From JAQAZP01 sp965531145 (GTDB taxonomy: Bacteria > Acidobacteriota > JAQAZP01), in assembly GCA_965531145.1 (NCBI GenBank), contig CBESOE010000024.1:1-42261 (forward strand): a DNA stretch of 42,261 nucleotides, given 5' to 3'. This document shows positions 34,632 to 42,199 of the stretch, in pieces. The notes beneath the pieces are model-generated. The model worked only from the letters and a program-made list of their open reading frames with translations, searched no databases and had not been told where the DNA came from. A program made the position numbers and the translations under genes. The first letter of the stretch is position 1; every line of letters starts with the position of its first letter.

Positions 34632-36275
34632 ATGCCATCCGTTTCCACAGGTACGAACGGTTCTTCCCGCGGCTCGCTGCTGCCGGCCTCCGTTCTCGCC
34701 CTGCTGGTGGGGGCGATCTACCTCGCCTTTCCGGCGCGGCTCTATTTCGGGGAAGGGTTCAAGTGGGCGCTGAGCGAGCCGGCAAACACCGGGGGAGTGT
34801 TCCGCTTTTTTCACCCCCACCACCTGCTCTACAATCCCCTGGGCTACCTGGTGCACCAGCTGGTGACCCTGGTGCGTCCGGGCATCTCGCCAATGATCTC
34901 CTTTCGGTTGCTGGACACCATCGCCGGTCTCGGCGGTGTCGTGGTGTTCCACGGTCTGGTCCGGCGTCTCTGGCGGCGGGAGTGGCTGGCCGGAATCACG
35001 GCGGCGGGGTTCGCCTTTTCCTGGGGCTTCTGGTCACACTGCATCAATGTCGAAGTTTATCCGGTGAGCGTCTTCTTTCTCGTCCTCGGTTTTTCCCTGG
35101 CGGCGAGGGCGGTCCGCGAGCCGGTGTCCGGGCCCCGGGTGTGGATTGCCCTGGGACTTGCCGCCGGAGCATCTGCCCTCTTCCACCAGAGCAACGTCCT
35201 CTTTCTCGCCGTTCCCCTGGTGGCGGCGCTGGGTTATCCGGGGGGGCGGCGGACCGGCCTCCGGCTCCTCTGCCGTTTCTTCATCCCGGTCTATGCGGCG
35301 TTGACCGTCCTGCCCTATCTGGCGGTGATGCTGCACCTCGGTTTTCACCGGCCGGATCAAGCGCTGACCTGGCTTTTTCTGTACGGCCACCAGGCGGACA
35401 CCTATCTCGGCACCGGCCCGTCGGTGATGTTTCATGCCCTGGTCTCCGTCGGCCGCATGCTCCTGCTCCCCTCGTCTTACACCGTGCCCTCCGCACTGCC
35501 GCTGGTGCCGCCGCTGATTCTGCTGTCGCTCAAGTGGCTGGCCGCCCTGTTGCTGGGCCTCCTGCTGCTGGCCGGCACACTGCGCGCACGGCACCTCTCC
35601 CGCAACTGCGTCCGCTGCCTGGGGCTGGCCGCGGCTCTGGCTGTTCCCTATGTACTGTTCTTCACTTTCTGGGATCCGGGCGGCTATTTCTTCTGGCTTC
35701 CCCTCGGTATTCCCTTCTGGCTGGCGGCCGGATGTTCCGCGGCCGCCCTGTCTCCGGGACCGCTGTCCCGTGCCGGGGTACCGGTTCTGGGGCTGGCCGT
35801 GCTGGCTCTCTTTGCCGCCAACCTGGCCGGCGGGATTCTGCCGGAGAGCCGGTTCTCCCGGGTGGCCGACCACCAGTTGATGCAGTTGACCGTCCAGCAT
35901 CTGGACCAGGGTGACCTGCTGCTGCTCAACACACCCCGCATGGAGGTGATCTCAAACTTTGGCGGCCCGATGTTTTACGGATATGCCCGCGCCTTCGGCC
36001 CGTTCGATGTGCAGTGCCTGCTCCCCGGCCTGGAAGCGATGGGACAGGAAGCGGTGCTGCGGGACCTGGTGCTCAGCGGGAGCCGCACCGGCCGCGGCCT
36101 CTGGTATCTCGATGAGGTCCTCAAGGGACGCAGTACTCACGGTGGCCGGGGGGGGAGGATCCGGGAGGCCTTCCGGAGCTGGGGTGTGCGGCCCGTTCTT
36201 GTGGGAGCCCATCCCGGAACCGACGCGTACAACGGGTCCATCCTCTACCGGCTGGTACCCGACCCCCCGCAGTAG
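34632..36275 (+). CDS. Multi-spanning membrane protein, possibly GT-C type glycosyltransferase
   Basis: ATG 34632 gives 547 residues; the ribosome site is weak. There are about ten membrane segments, mostly after residue 17. The first periplasmic loop (FGEGFKWALSEPANTGG) and the second (HPHHLLYNPLGYLVHQL) are conserved-looking in a way seen in DUF2723/PMT-like GT-C enzymes that use polyprenyl-phosphate sugars. The C-terminal 150 residues are soluble. No catalytic residue can be named with certainty. It is divergent from the amidohydrolase, with 177 bases between them, and ends before the TlpA promoter region. Confidence 0.78.
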   Translation: MPSVSTGTNGSSRGSLLPASVLALLVGAIYLAFPARLYFGEGFKWALSEPANTGGVFRFFHPHHLLYNPLGYLVHQLVTLVRPGISPMISFRLLDTIAGLGGVVVFHGLVRRLWRREWLAGITAAGFAFSWGFWSHCINVEVYPVSVFFLVLGFSLAARAVREPVSGPRVWIALGLAAGASALFHQSNVLFLAVPLVAALGYPGGRRTGLRLLCRFFIPVYAALTVLPYLAVMLHLGFHRPDQALTWLFLYGHQADTYLGTGPSVMFHALVSVGRMLLLPSSYTVPSALPLVPPLILLSLKWLAALLLGLLLLAGTLRARHLSRNCVRCLGLAAALAVPYVLFFTFWDPGGYFFWLPLGIPFWLAAGCSAAALSPGPLSRAGVPVLGLAVLALFAANLAGGILPESRFSRVADHQLMQLTVQHLDQGDLLLLNTPRMEVISNFGGPMFYGYARAFGPFDVQCLLPGLEAMGQEAVLRDLVLSGSRTGRGLWYLDEVLKGRSTHGGRGGRIREAFRSWGVRPVLVGAHPGTDAYNGSILYRLVPDPPQ

Positions 36276-36324
36276 GGCCCGCCGTTTCGCGTCCACCCCC
36301 TGTGTCATTCAATCGGTCCGGTAC

Positions 36325-36333
36325 TGGTATAAT
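36325..36333 (+). promoter_or_regulatory. Extended -10 promoter of the thioredoxin gene
   Basis: TGGTATAAT matches the extended -10 consensus (TGnTATAAT). The -35 box at the right distance (around 36305) is poor, which is usual for extended -10 promoters. Transcription would start near 36340, about 75 bases before ATG 36414. Confidence 0.6.
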
Positions 36334-36413
36334 AAGAGTTCAGTGTGGATGGCCGGGTACCCGCGGGCGGGCCGGTTCTGGTAAAGGGTATTGACAAGGA
36401 AAAAGGAAACTCC

Positions 36414-36998
36414 ATGCATGTCACCAGCACAGACAGAATCTCCCCGGTACGCCATCGGGGTTTGTTCTTTATCGCCCTCTGCGGCGCGTTGGCGCTCACC
36501 CTGGTGGCGGCTCCCGCCGTTGCCGATGACACGGCCGAAAAGGCCAGCTCGCTGAAGGTCGGGGCTGCCGTGGGGAACCTGGCTCCCGATTTCACCGCCG
36601 ACAATTATCACGGTGGCCAGGTCAAACTGTCCGACCACCGGGGCAAAATTGTGCTGCTCGATTTCTGGGCTTCGTGGTGCGGGCCCTGTCTGCGGGAGAT
36701 GCCCACCATCGTCGAGATCATGAAACGATACCCCGCGGACAAGTTCGTGATCATCGGGGTGAGTCTCGACATGGAGAAGTCCCTGCCCAGAATGAAGCAG
36801 ATCATCACCGATAACAAACTCGATTACCCGATTCCCTATGACGGCAAGGGCTGGCGCAATGCGGTCTCGTCACTGTATGGCGTGCGGTCCATTCCGGCCA
36901 CCTTTATCCTCGACGCGGACGGGGTGATCGTGGACAGAAACAAGCGGGGCCAGGAACTGGTCCGTCTGCTGGACAAGCTGGTGTCGCCGAAGAAGTAG
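36414..36998 (+). CDS. TlpA/ResA-type thioredoxin-like protein
   Basis: ATG 36414 (MHVTSTDRISPVRHRGL) has AAAGGA about 7 bases upstream. The 194-residue protein has a signal segment (FFIALCGALALTLVAAPAVA) and then a thioredoxin fold. VGNLAPDFTADNYHGG is the peroxiredoxin/TlpA-type entry strand. The active site is WCGPC (C89, C92) in DFWASWCGPCLREMP, and the cis-Pro segment is RSIPATFILD. Such periplasmic proteins reduce disulfides, for example in cytochrome c maturation. No cytochrome gene is visible nearby. It is transcribed alone and ends before a hairpin. Confidence 0.92.
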   Translation: MHVTSTDRISPVRHRGLFFIALCGALALTLVAAPAVADDTAEKASSLKVGAAVGNLAPDFTADNYHGGQVKLSDHRGKIVLLDFWASWCGPCLREMPTIVEIMKRYPADKFVIIGVSLDMEKSLPRMKQIITDNKLDYPIPYDGKGWRNAVSSLYGVRSIPATFILDADGVIVDRNKRGQELVRLLDKLVSPKK

Positions 36999-37014
36999 CC
37001 CTCACCCCGGCCAG

Positions 37015-37082
37015 CTGAGCCGACCGGTCATTCCCGCTCCTGGATGTCGCGGGGGACCTCAGGTCGGCTCAGTTGTGTACAG
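37015..37082. terminator. Hairpin between convergent thioredoxin and HU genes
   Basis: CTGAGCCGACC (37015-37025) is the exact inverse complement of GGTCGGCTCAG (37072-37082). It lies just after the thioredoxin stop (36998) and 102 bases from the HU stop (37185). A bidirectional terminator fits the position, but the loop is 46 bases and no T-run follows. Confidence 0.4.
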
Positions 37083-37184
37083 GGGTATTGACGACGGACC
37101 GGTTCTGTCAGGACGATTCTGGAACGTTGATGCTGGTGGGTCGCACGGTCGCATGGGCCCCCGATCGGGGGCCAGGGGGCGGGG

Positions 37185-37451
37185 TTAGAGGTTCTTGATC
37201 TCCTTGCCCGGTTTGAAGCGGACCTTTTTACCCGGAGCGATGGGAACGATTTCGCCGGTGCGGGGGTTTCGGCCGATCCCCGTCTTCCGCGATTTGACTT
37301 CGAACACGCCAAAGCCTCGCAGTTCGATTCTCTCGCCATCTTTCAGCGCATTTTTCATGGTGCTGAAAATTGTCTCCACGGCGATTTCCGCCCGGCCCTT
37401 AGAGATGTCGGCGACTTTGGCTACTTCATTGATGATATCGATTTTGATCAT
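37185..37451 (-). CDS. hup: HU/IHF-family DNA-binding protein
   Basis: ATG 37451 (MIKIDIINEVAKVADISKG) has AAAGGAG upstream, and gives 88 residues, typical of HU. The family signature is complete: RGFGVFEVKSRKTGIGRNPR and GEIVPIAPGKKVRFKPGKEI. It binds and bends DNA as a dimer in the nucleoid. It has its own promoter at 37574-37602. HU and IHF alpha/beta cannot be told apart firmly by eye; the GRNPRTGE arm and lack of a second copy favour HU. Confidence 0.93.
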   Translation of the reverse strand: MIKIDIINEVAKVADISKGRAEIAVETIFSTMKNALKDGERIELRGFGVFEVKSRKTGIGRNPRTGEIVPIAPGKKVRFKPGKEIKNL

Positions 37452-37807
37452 TCGGCCTTTCTCCTTTGCTCCTCCACCGCACCGAAGCGTGCCCAAACCG
37501 CCCGTTCCTCGTTGTGGGGTTACGGGGAAGCGGATCGAGTCTGCCCAGGTTTGTTCTGGTCCGATTAACCTGCATTATATCTATCTGTTAGTTGGAAGGC
37601 AAGACGAGAAGAAAAAAGATTGCCGCCTCCTCCCGGCGGCATTCCCCGTGTTCCACGGGCTGTGTTATCATTATCGTCCCTTCCCGGGCGCCCCGTGGGC
37701 GATTTCGGGTGATCGAAAACATACAGCCCCGGGGCCCGGATTGCAGGTCCATCCGCTGCGCGGTCGGTCCCGCCGAGTTCCAGGCGAGAATAGAAGAGCA
37801 TCAACGC
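37452..37807. other. 356-bp region upstream of hup and the radical SAM operon
   Basis: This divergent region holds the strong leftward hup promoter (37574-37602). The rightward side up to GTG 37808 has no promoter I would stand behind, and no ORF with coding character. An in-frame ATG at 37592 could extend the radical SAM gene, but the extra 72 residues are Arg/Pro-rich and overlap the promoter, so I reject it. Confidence 0.55.
37574..37602 (-). promoter_or_regulatory. Sigma70-type promoter of hup
   Basis: On the minus strand TTGCCT (37597-37602) and TATAAT (37574-37579) are separated by exactly 17 bases (37580-37596). Transcription would start near 37567, giving a leader of about 115 bases before ATG 37451. 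Confidence 0.72.
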
Positions 37808-39325
37808 GTGAGCAAGAAGAACGTCGATTTCATTTACCTCCACCCCCACCACGGCGACAATATCAAGGCTTGGAAAATGTACCCGCTTATCCCGGTGGGT
37901 GCGGTGGCAATTGTCAACCACCTGCTGGACAGCGGATTGACCGGCCGGGGCCTCAATGTGCCCCTGGAACTGCGTAAGGACGAGGAATTCGATCCCCGTT
38001 CCTGGATCGAGGCGCACCAGTTCTCCATCGCGCTGATCGACATCAACTGGTATCTGCACCTGGCGGGCGGACTGGACCTCGCCGCCCTGGTCAAGGAGAT
38101 CCGGCCCGGAGCCACCGTCCTGGTGGGCGGCCTCACCGCCACCCGGTTTGCCGAGGAGATCCTCACCCGGTTTCCGGCGGTGGACGCGGTGTGCCGGGGA
38201 GACGGGGAGGTGCCGGCGCAGATGCTGGCCGAAAAATGCGCCGGCAGGGCCGAGCACCGCATGGAGGAGATCCCCAATATCTCCTGGCGCGGCGATGACG
38301 GGATCCGGAACAACCCGCAGTCCTACGTGGACCGGGAGATGGACCGTTGGAATTACTGCGACCTGGGGTTCCTGGAGAGCGAGCAGGACTACTATTACAA
38401 TTCGATCCTCAAGTGGGCCGACCTGGCCACCCATTGGCTGGCCCTGGGGCGGGGGTGCCGTTTCGCCTGCTACCATTGCGATGGTTCGAGCCAGGCCCAG
38501 AAAAAACTGTTCGGCCGCGCCGGGTTGATGGTCCGCGATCCGGAACTGGTGGCCCGGGACATCGTGACCCTTGCCGGCCGGGGGATCGAGAATGTCAGCT
38601 TTACCCACGACCTGGTCCACATCGGCGAGGAATACTGGCGGGCGCTCTTCGCCGCCGTGCGCTCCTCCGGGGTGAAGATCGGCGCCATGCAGCCGTTCTG
38701 GCAATCGTTGCCCAGCGAGGATTTTGCCCGGGAATTTTCCGAGACCTTTGTGATGAAGAACTCCTATGTCAACGTCTCCATCGAGACCGCGGTGGAGGAG
38801 ATGCGTCGGCACATTCACAACTGCACCTTCTACACCAACGAGGAGTTCTTCGAGGGGCTGCGGGTTCTCAAGCAGCACGGTGTCCCGATCATGGTCTACT
38901 TCCGGCTCAACGCACCGTGGGAGTCGGCACGCACCATGGAAGTGAACATCAAGTGCGCGGCGGAGGTGTTCCGCCTCTTCCCCGATGACGTGCCGCCGAT
39001 CTTCGTCAGCGATGTGCCCCTGGATCCCAGTTCGCCGTATTCCCATGCCGCCGAAGGATCCCCGCGTTTCTCCTTCCGATTCCCCGAACTGGATTTCGAT
39101 GATTACCACCGGTTCTCCCGGGGGATGATCCCGGTGGAAAAGGTCTTCGCCATTCCCGGGGGGGAGGCGATCGAGATGAGGGACTACCGCGAGTTCGAGC
39201 ACCTGGGCAAACTCGATGTGCTCTTCGTCAAGAAACTGGTGCCGCGGATGTGGGAACGCTGGGAAGAATTGATGCTCAGCGACGGCAAGAGCTGGGACGC
39301 CATCCGCGGCGGGGTGGTGGTATGA
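37808..39325 (+). CDS. B12-binding-type radical SAM enzyme (putative RiPP maturase 1)
   Basis: GTG 37808 (encoding MSKKNVDFIYLHPHHGDNI) gives 505 residues; the codons before it look non-coding. The N-terminal about 200 residues form a B12-binding-like Rossmann domain (ALIDINWYLHLAGGLDLAA, ATVLVGGLTATRFAEEI). I see no DxHxxG motif, as in several members of this group. The radical SAM motif CxxxCxxC is C217, C221, C224 in LGRGCRFACYHCDGS. Further TIM-barrel strands follow (ENVSFTHDLVHIGEEYW, VNVSIETAVEEM). Its stop overlaps the next radical SAM start (ATGA). Together with the convergent precursor genes this points to peptide modification such as methylation or cross-linking. Confidence 0.9.
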   Translation: MSKKNVDFIYLHPHHGDNIKAWKMYPLIPVGAVAIVNHLLDSGLTGRGLNVPLELRKDEEFDPRSWIEAHQFSIALIDINWYLHLAGGLDLAALVKEIRPGATVLVGGLTATRFAEEILTRFPAVDAVCRGDGEVPAQMLAEKCAGRAEHRMEEIPNISWRGDDGIRNNPQSYVDREMDRWNYCDLGFLESEQDYYYNSILKWADLATHWLALGRGCRFACYHCDGSSQAQKKLFGRAGLMVRDPELVARDIVTLAGRGIENVSFTHDLVHIGEEYWRALFAAVRSSGVKIGAMQPFWQSLPSEDFAREFSETFVMKNSYVNVSIETAVEEMRRHIHNCTFYTNEEFFEGLRVLKQHGVPIMVYFRLNAPWESARTMEVNIKCAAEVFRLFPDDVPPIFVSDVPLDPSSPYSHAAEGSPRFSFRFPELDFDDYHRFSRGMIPVEKVFAIPGGEAIEMRDYREFEHLGKLDVLFVKKLVPRMWERWEELMLSDGKSWDAIRGGVVV

Positions 39326-41481
39326 AAACCTATCTTGTATTTCCACCGCACTGGACGGCCACCGAACCCTATCTCAGCTGTCCGGCCCTCACCGCCTTCC
39401 TGCGGGCGCACGGTCAGGAGGTCCGCCAGCAGGATGCCAACATCGAGTATTTCCGTCACGTCCTCTCCGAACCCTACCTGCGCCGGGCCCGCGACGAAGT
39501 GCAGCGGCGGTTTCAGGCTCTCGAGGCAAAGGACGAATTGACCCTGGAAGAGCAGGACCGCTACCAGGTCTACACCCAGGCTCTGCTTCCGGCGGACACC
39601 GTGGTGGAGAACGTGGACCAGAGCCTGGTGGACTACGCGGATCCGGAGAAGTTTTTCGATCTCAACCAATACTACCGGGCCGGCCGGATCCACTTTGCCG
39701 GGCTGAAACTCGTCTCGGCGCTCTACCATCCCAGTAACCTCACCTTTTCCGAAGCCACCAACCGTTTCCGCTTTGCCAGCACCCGCGAGATATTCCAGGC
39801 GGTGGAAGACCGCGGGGAAAACATGTTCCTCGAGTTTTTCGAGGAGCAGGTGGTGCCGAAGATCGAAGAATATGGCCCGGGCATTGTTGGCCTCTCCATC
39901 AGCTCGCCGCACCAGATCATCCCGGCCATCACCCTGGCCTCCCTGATCAAAAAACGTATGCCGCAGGTCCACATCGTCGCGGGGGGCGGGTATTACACCA
40001 GGATGCTCATCGACCCGGCCCGTCTGGCCCCGCTGTTCGACGTGCTGGACAGCATCGTGGTCTACGAGGGTGAGACCGCCCTCCTTCGTCTGGCCGAGGA
40101 ACTGGACGGCCAGGGCCGGCTGGAGCAGGTGCCGAACCTGGTCTGGCGTGACGGCGGAGAGGTGCGGGTCAACAAACCGTTTCACCACGAAGTGGTTGAC
40201 AGCCTGCCCACCCCCACCTTCGAGGGCTTTCCCCTCGACTCCTATCTGAACCAGCAGCTGGTGATCCCCTATCTCACCTCCCGGGGGTGCTACTGGGGGA
40301 AGTGTGCCTTCTGTACCAGCTTCGAAACCTACAAGGGCGGCTATCGCCAGCGGAGCATCGACCTGGTGCTGGACGATCTGAAAAAGCTCTCCGAGGAGTG
40401 CGGGTCGAACACCTTTTTCTTTGTCGACCAGGCGACGTCTCCGGCCTCCCTGCGGCGGATCTCCCAGGGCCTGATCGATTCCGGCGCCGACTACCACTGG
40501 CAGACCGAGGCCCGCTTCGAGCGCAAGCTGGACCTGCCGTTGCTGGAGCTGATGCACCGCTCGGGTTGCCGCAAGGTGCTCTTCGGTCTCGAGTCCGGCC
40601 ACCAACGGGTTCTTGACCTGATGGAAAAGGGAAACCAGCTGGAGGACACGCGGCGCATCCTCGAGGATTGCCAGAAGGCGCATGTCGGGATCCACGTCTT
40701 TCTCATCTGCGGGTTTCCCACCGAGACCGAAGAGGAGGCCGACGCCAGTGTGGACTTCATCCTCGGGGTGGACGGCCTGACGTCGTCCCCGGGGTTTACC
40801 TGCCACGTTCACAACTTTGGTCTGGAAACCGATTCAAAGGTGGGAATGAACCCCGAACGGTACGGGGTGAAGCTGCAACCCATGGAGGAGGGGCTCGACC
40901 AGTTCCTGCACTACATCGGCTACGAGGTGGAGCGGGGGATGGCCCCCGAGTCTCTCGAACACAAGGTCGCCGAGATGCGGGGCAGGATTCTCCAGGCGGT
41001 GACCTTCAGGGACTACCCGGTCCACGGGCCGCACAACCTGCTTTTCCTGGTGCACTATGGCTGGTCGTTCCCCGAGCACCAGGATAACGTGGCCCAGTTC
41101 AAGGACCTGTCGTTCCAGCAACTGCTCGGGATGGTACCAGTGCTTGCCGATGAGGTGACGGTGAAGGAGTTCAAGTTCTTTGTCCCCGAAGAGGAGGGCG
41201 TCCCTGCCCCGCGGGCCGAGGTGGATGCCGCCGGGGATGTGCCGGAACGAAAGATGATCCAGATGGGAGGTCACTTCTACTGTTACATCGGCCGCACCGA
41301 GCGGAGCTGGCTGATCAGCCCCCGGGGCAAGGCTCTGCTCGACCTTTGTGACGGCCAGCGTAGCGTGGATCAGATCTGCACTCTGTTCGAGCAGCAGCAT
41401 CCCTCGAAAACTGCTTACATCCAGGCATCCGGGGACATGCGTGTCTTCCTCCAGCGTGGCGCCCTCACCGCTGCGTCGTAA
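39322..41481 (+). CDS. B12-binding-type radical SAM enzyme with C-terminal PqqD/RRE-like domain (putative RiPP maturase 2)
   Basis: ATG 39322 (MKTYLVFPPHWTATEPYL) overlaps the previous stop and gives 719 residues. An extended N-terminal domain with a B12-binding-like fold (GIVGLSISSPHQIIPAITLA, VHIVAGGGYYTRM) precedes the radical SAM core. The cluster motif reads GCYWGKCAFC (C323, C328, C331), a CX4CX2C spacing instead of CX3CX2C. FVDQATSP and VLFGLESGHQRVLDLM follow as in the family. The last about 75 residues (SWLISPRGKALLDLCDGQ, QRSVDQICTLFEQQ) look like a PqqD winged-helix RRE, which binds RiPP leader peptides. It is probably the enzyme that recognises the small precursors on the opposite strand. 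Confidence 0.9.
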   Translation: MKTYLVFPPHWTATEPYLSCPALTAFLRAHGQEVRQQDANIEYFRHVLSEPYLRRARDEVQRRFQALEAKDELTLEEQDRYQVYTQALLPADTVVENVDQSLVDYADPEKFFDLNQYYRAGRIHFAGLKLVSALYHPSNLTFSEATNRFRFASTREIFQAVEDRGENMFLEFFEEQVVPKIEEYGPGIVGLSISSPHQIIPAITLASLIKKRMPQVHIVAGGGYYTRMLIDPARLAPLFDVLDSIVVYEGETALLRLAEELDGQGRLEQVPNLVWRDGGEVRVNKPFHHEVVDSLPTPTFEGFPLDSYLNQQLVIPYLTSRGCYWGKCAFCTSFETYKGGYRQRSIDLVLDDLKKLSEECGSNTFFFVDQATSPASLRRISQGLIDSGADYHWQTEARFERKLDLPLLELMHRSGCRKVLFGLESGHQRVLDLMEKGNQLEDTRRILEDCQKAHVGIHVFLICGFPTETEEEADASVDFILGVDGLTSSPGFTCHVHNFGLETDSKVGMNPERYGVKLQPMEEGLDQFLHYIGYEVERGMAPESLEHKVAEMRGRILQAVTFRDYPVHGPHNLLFLVHYGWSFPEHQDNVAQFKDLSFQQLLGMVPVLADEVTVKEFKFFVPEEEGVPAPRAEVDAAGDVPERKMIQMGGHFYCYIGRTERSWLISPRGKALLDLCDGQRSVDQICTLFEQQHPSKTAYIQASGDMRVFLQRGALTAAS

Positions 41482-41763
41482 GCGAATTCCATTCTTCAGC
41501 CATCATCCGTGGACATCCCAACCCGCCGTGCGTATGTACAAAAAAAGACCTCTTCACTGGGGGAGGAAGAGGCCATCTCTTAGCTAGCCAGATTTTTAGC
41601 GATTGAAAAGAGGCGCTACAGCTTCAACGTGAACAGCTTTCAACAGGAACAGGATCTCGAGTATTCGCACCTCTTGAGGGTATGTATGGAATTTCAAACC
41701 GCTCTTCGGGGATTGCGAAGTCTTGGCGAAATTCCAACTACCCGAAACATACTCAGGCCAATT
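41482..41763. other. Gene-free region between maturases and precursor array
   Basis: This stretch is visibly more AT-rich than the surrounding genes. It holds the precursor terminator (41540-41574). An 86-codon plus-strand frame at 41629-41889 has no ribosome site and runs antisense through precursor core sequence, so it is not annotated. Nothing else is recognised. Confidence 0.5.
41540..41574 (-). terminator. Rho-independent terminator of the precursor transcript
   Basis: On the minus strand a CCTCTTC / GAAGAGG stem (plus-strand arms 41566-41572 and 41549-41555) with a 10-base loop is followed within 2 bases by seven T residues (plus-strand A run 41540-41546). It has the right orientation and position to end transcripts that come leftward from the precursor genes. 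Confidence 0.78.
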
Positions 41764-41868
41764 TTAGGAGGCGAGAGTAACCAAGTTGCCGCACATTGCC
41801 GTATATGCGTAAGAGGCACTGGTTTGACCAGGGCCAAAGCCGATGCCGGCCTGTGCGGGGCTGCCCGA
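41764..41868 (-). pseudogene. Leaderless tandem copy of the precursor core peptide
   Basis: Directly after the stop of the complete precursor (41881-41883) the same reading frame continues: three codons, a second TGA (41869-41871), then 34 codons to TAA 41764. These codons read GSPAQAGIGFGPGQ and then TSASYAYTAMCGNLVTLAS, clearly a third version of the core. There is no start codon or ribosome site in front. It looks like a truncated duplicate, or a tail reachable only by reading through two stops. Confidence 0.7.
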
Positions 41869-41880
41869 TCAATCAATCGA

Positions 41881-42141
41881 TCAGGATGACATCTGAACCC
41901 AGTTGCCGCACAGCCCGGCATAGTTGTAGCTGCCGCTGGTGCCGCCGGGGCCGAAGCCCACACCCGCGGAACCGCTGGCCGACTCGGTCCGGCCCGGTCC
42001 GAAGTGCCCGGTGAAGGTATCATAGGCGCTGGCAAAGTGGCGTGAACCGGGATCGCCGGCGTCGGTCTTGCCACAGGCCAGTGCTGATGTCTCGAAAGTT
42101 TGTTCCGTCTGGATTACCGGCTTGTCGTAAGGAAGTCTCAT
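41881..42141 (-). CDS. RiPP precursor peptide (complete)
   Basis: ATG 42141 has GGAGG 5 bases upstream and is the best start; ATG 42153 lacks one. The 86-residue peptide begins MRLPYDKPVIQTEQTFETSA and continues with LACGK (Cys23). A Gly/Ser-rich linker with two FGPG motifs follows, and the C-terminus is TSGSYNYAGLCGNWVQMSS (Cys78). The charged Pro-containing start, the acidic leader ending in a short hydrophobic ALACG motif and the Gly/Ser/Tyr/Trp/Cys core are RiPP precursor features. Two related cores lie on either side. The nearby radical SAM enzymes, one with an RRE-like domain, are the expected modifiers. It is transcribed toward the terminator at 41540. I cannot name a known RiPP class. 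Confidence 0.82.
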   Translation of the reverse strand: MRLPYDKPVIQTEQTFETSALACGKTDAGDPGSRHFASAYDTFTGHFGPGRTESASGSAGVGFGPGGTSGSYNYAGLCGNWVQMSS

Positions 42142-42157
42142 AATTACCTCCAAGGAA

Positions 42158-42180
42158 CCGACCAGCCAGATGGAGGTCGG
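42158..42180 (-). other. Small hairpin between two precursor genes
   Basis: CCGACC (42158-42163) and GGTCGG (42175-42180) form a 6-bp stem with an 11-base loop in the 58-base gap between the two precursor genes, just upstream of the GGAGG site. It could tune translation or mRNA stability in a multi-precursor transcript. Support is only structural. Confidence 0.3.
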
Positions 42181-42199
42181 CCGGTTCGCGTCGGAACAA

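Noticed and set aside
37592..37807. N-terminal extension of the first maturase from ATG 37592
   Set aside because: The extra 72 residues are Arg/Pro/Ser-rich and cover the hup promoter; GTG 37808 fits better.
37565..39346. Long minus-strand open frame (593 codons) opposite the first radical SAM gene
   Set aside because: It overlaps an obvious CxxxCxxC enzyme in the other direction and has antisense-like composition.
41629..41889. 86-codon plus-strand frame next to the precursor genes
   Set aside because: No ribosome site, antisense to the core copies, and no leader-like or core-like features.
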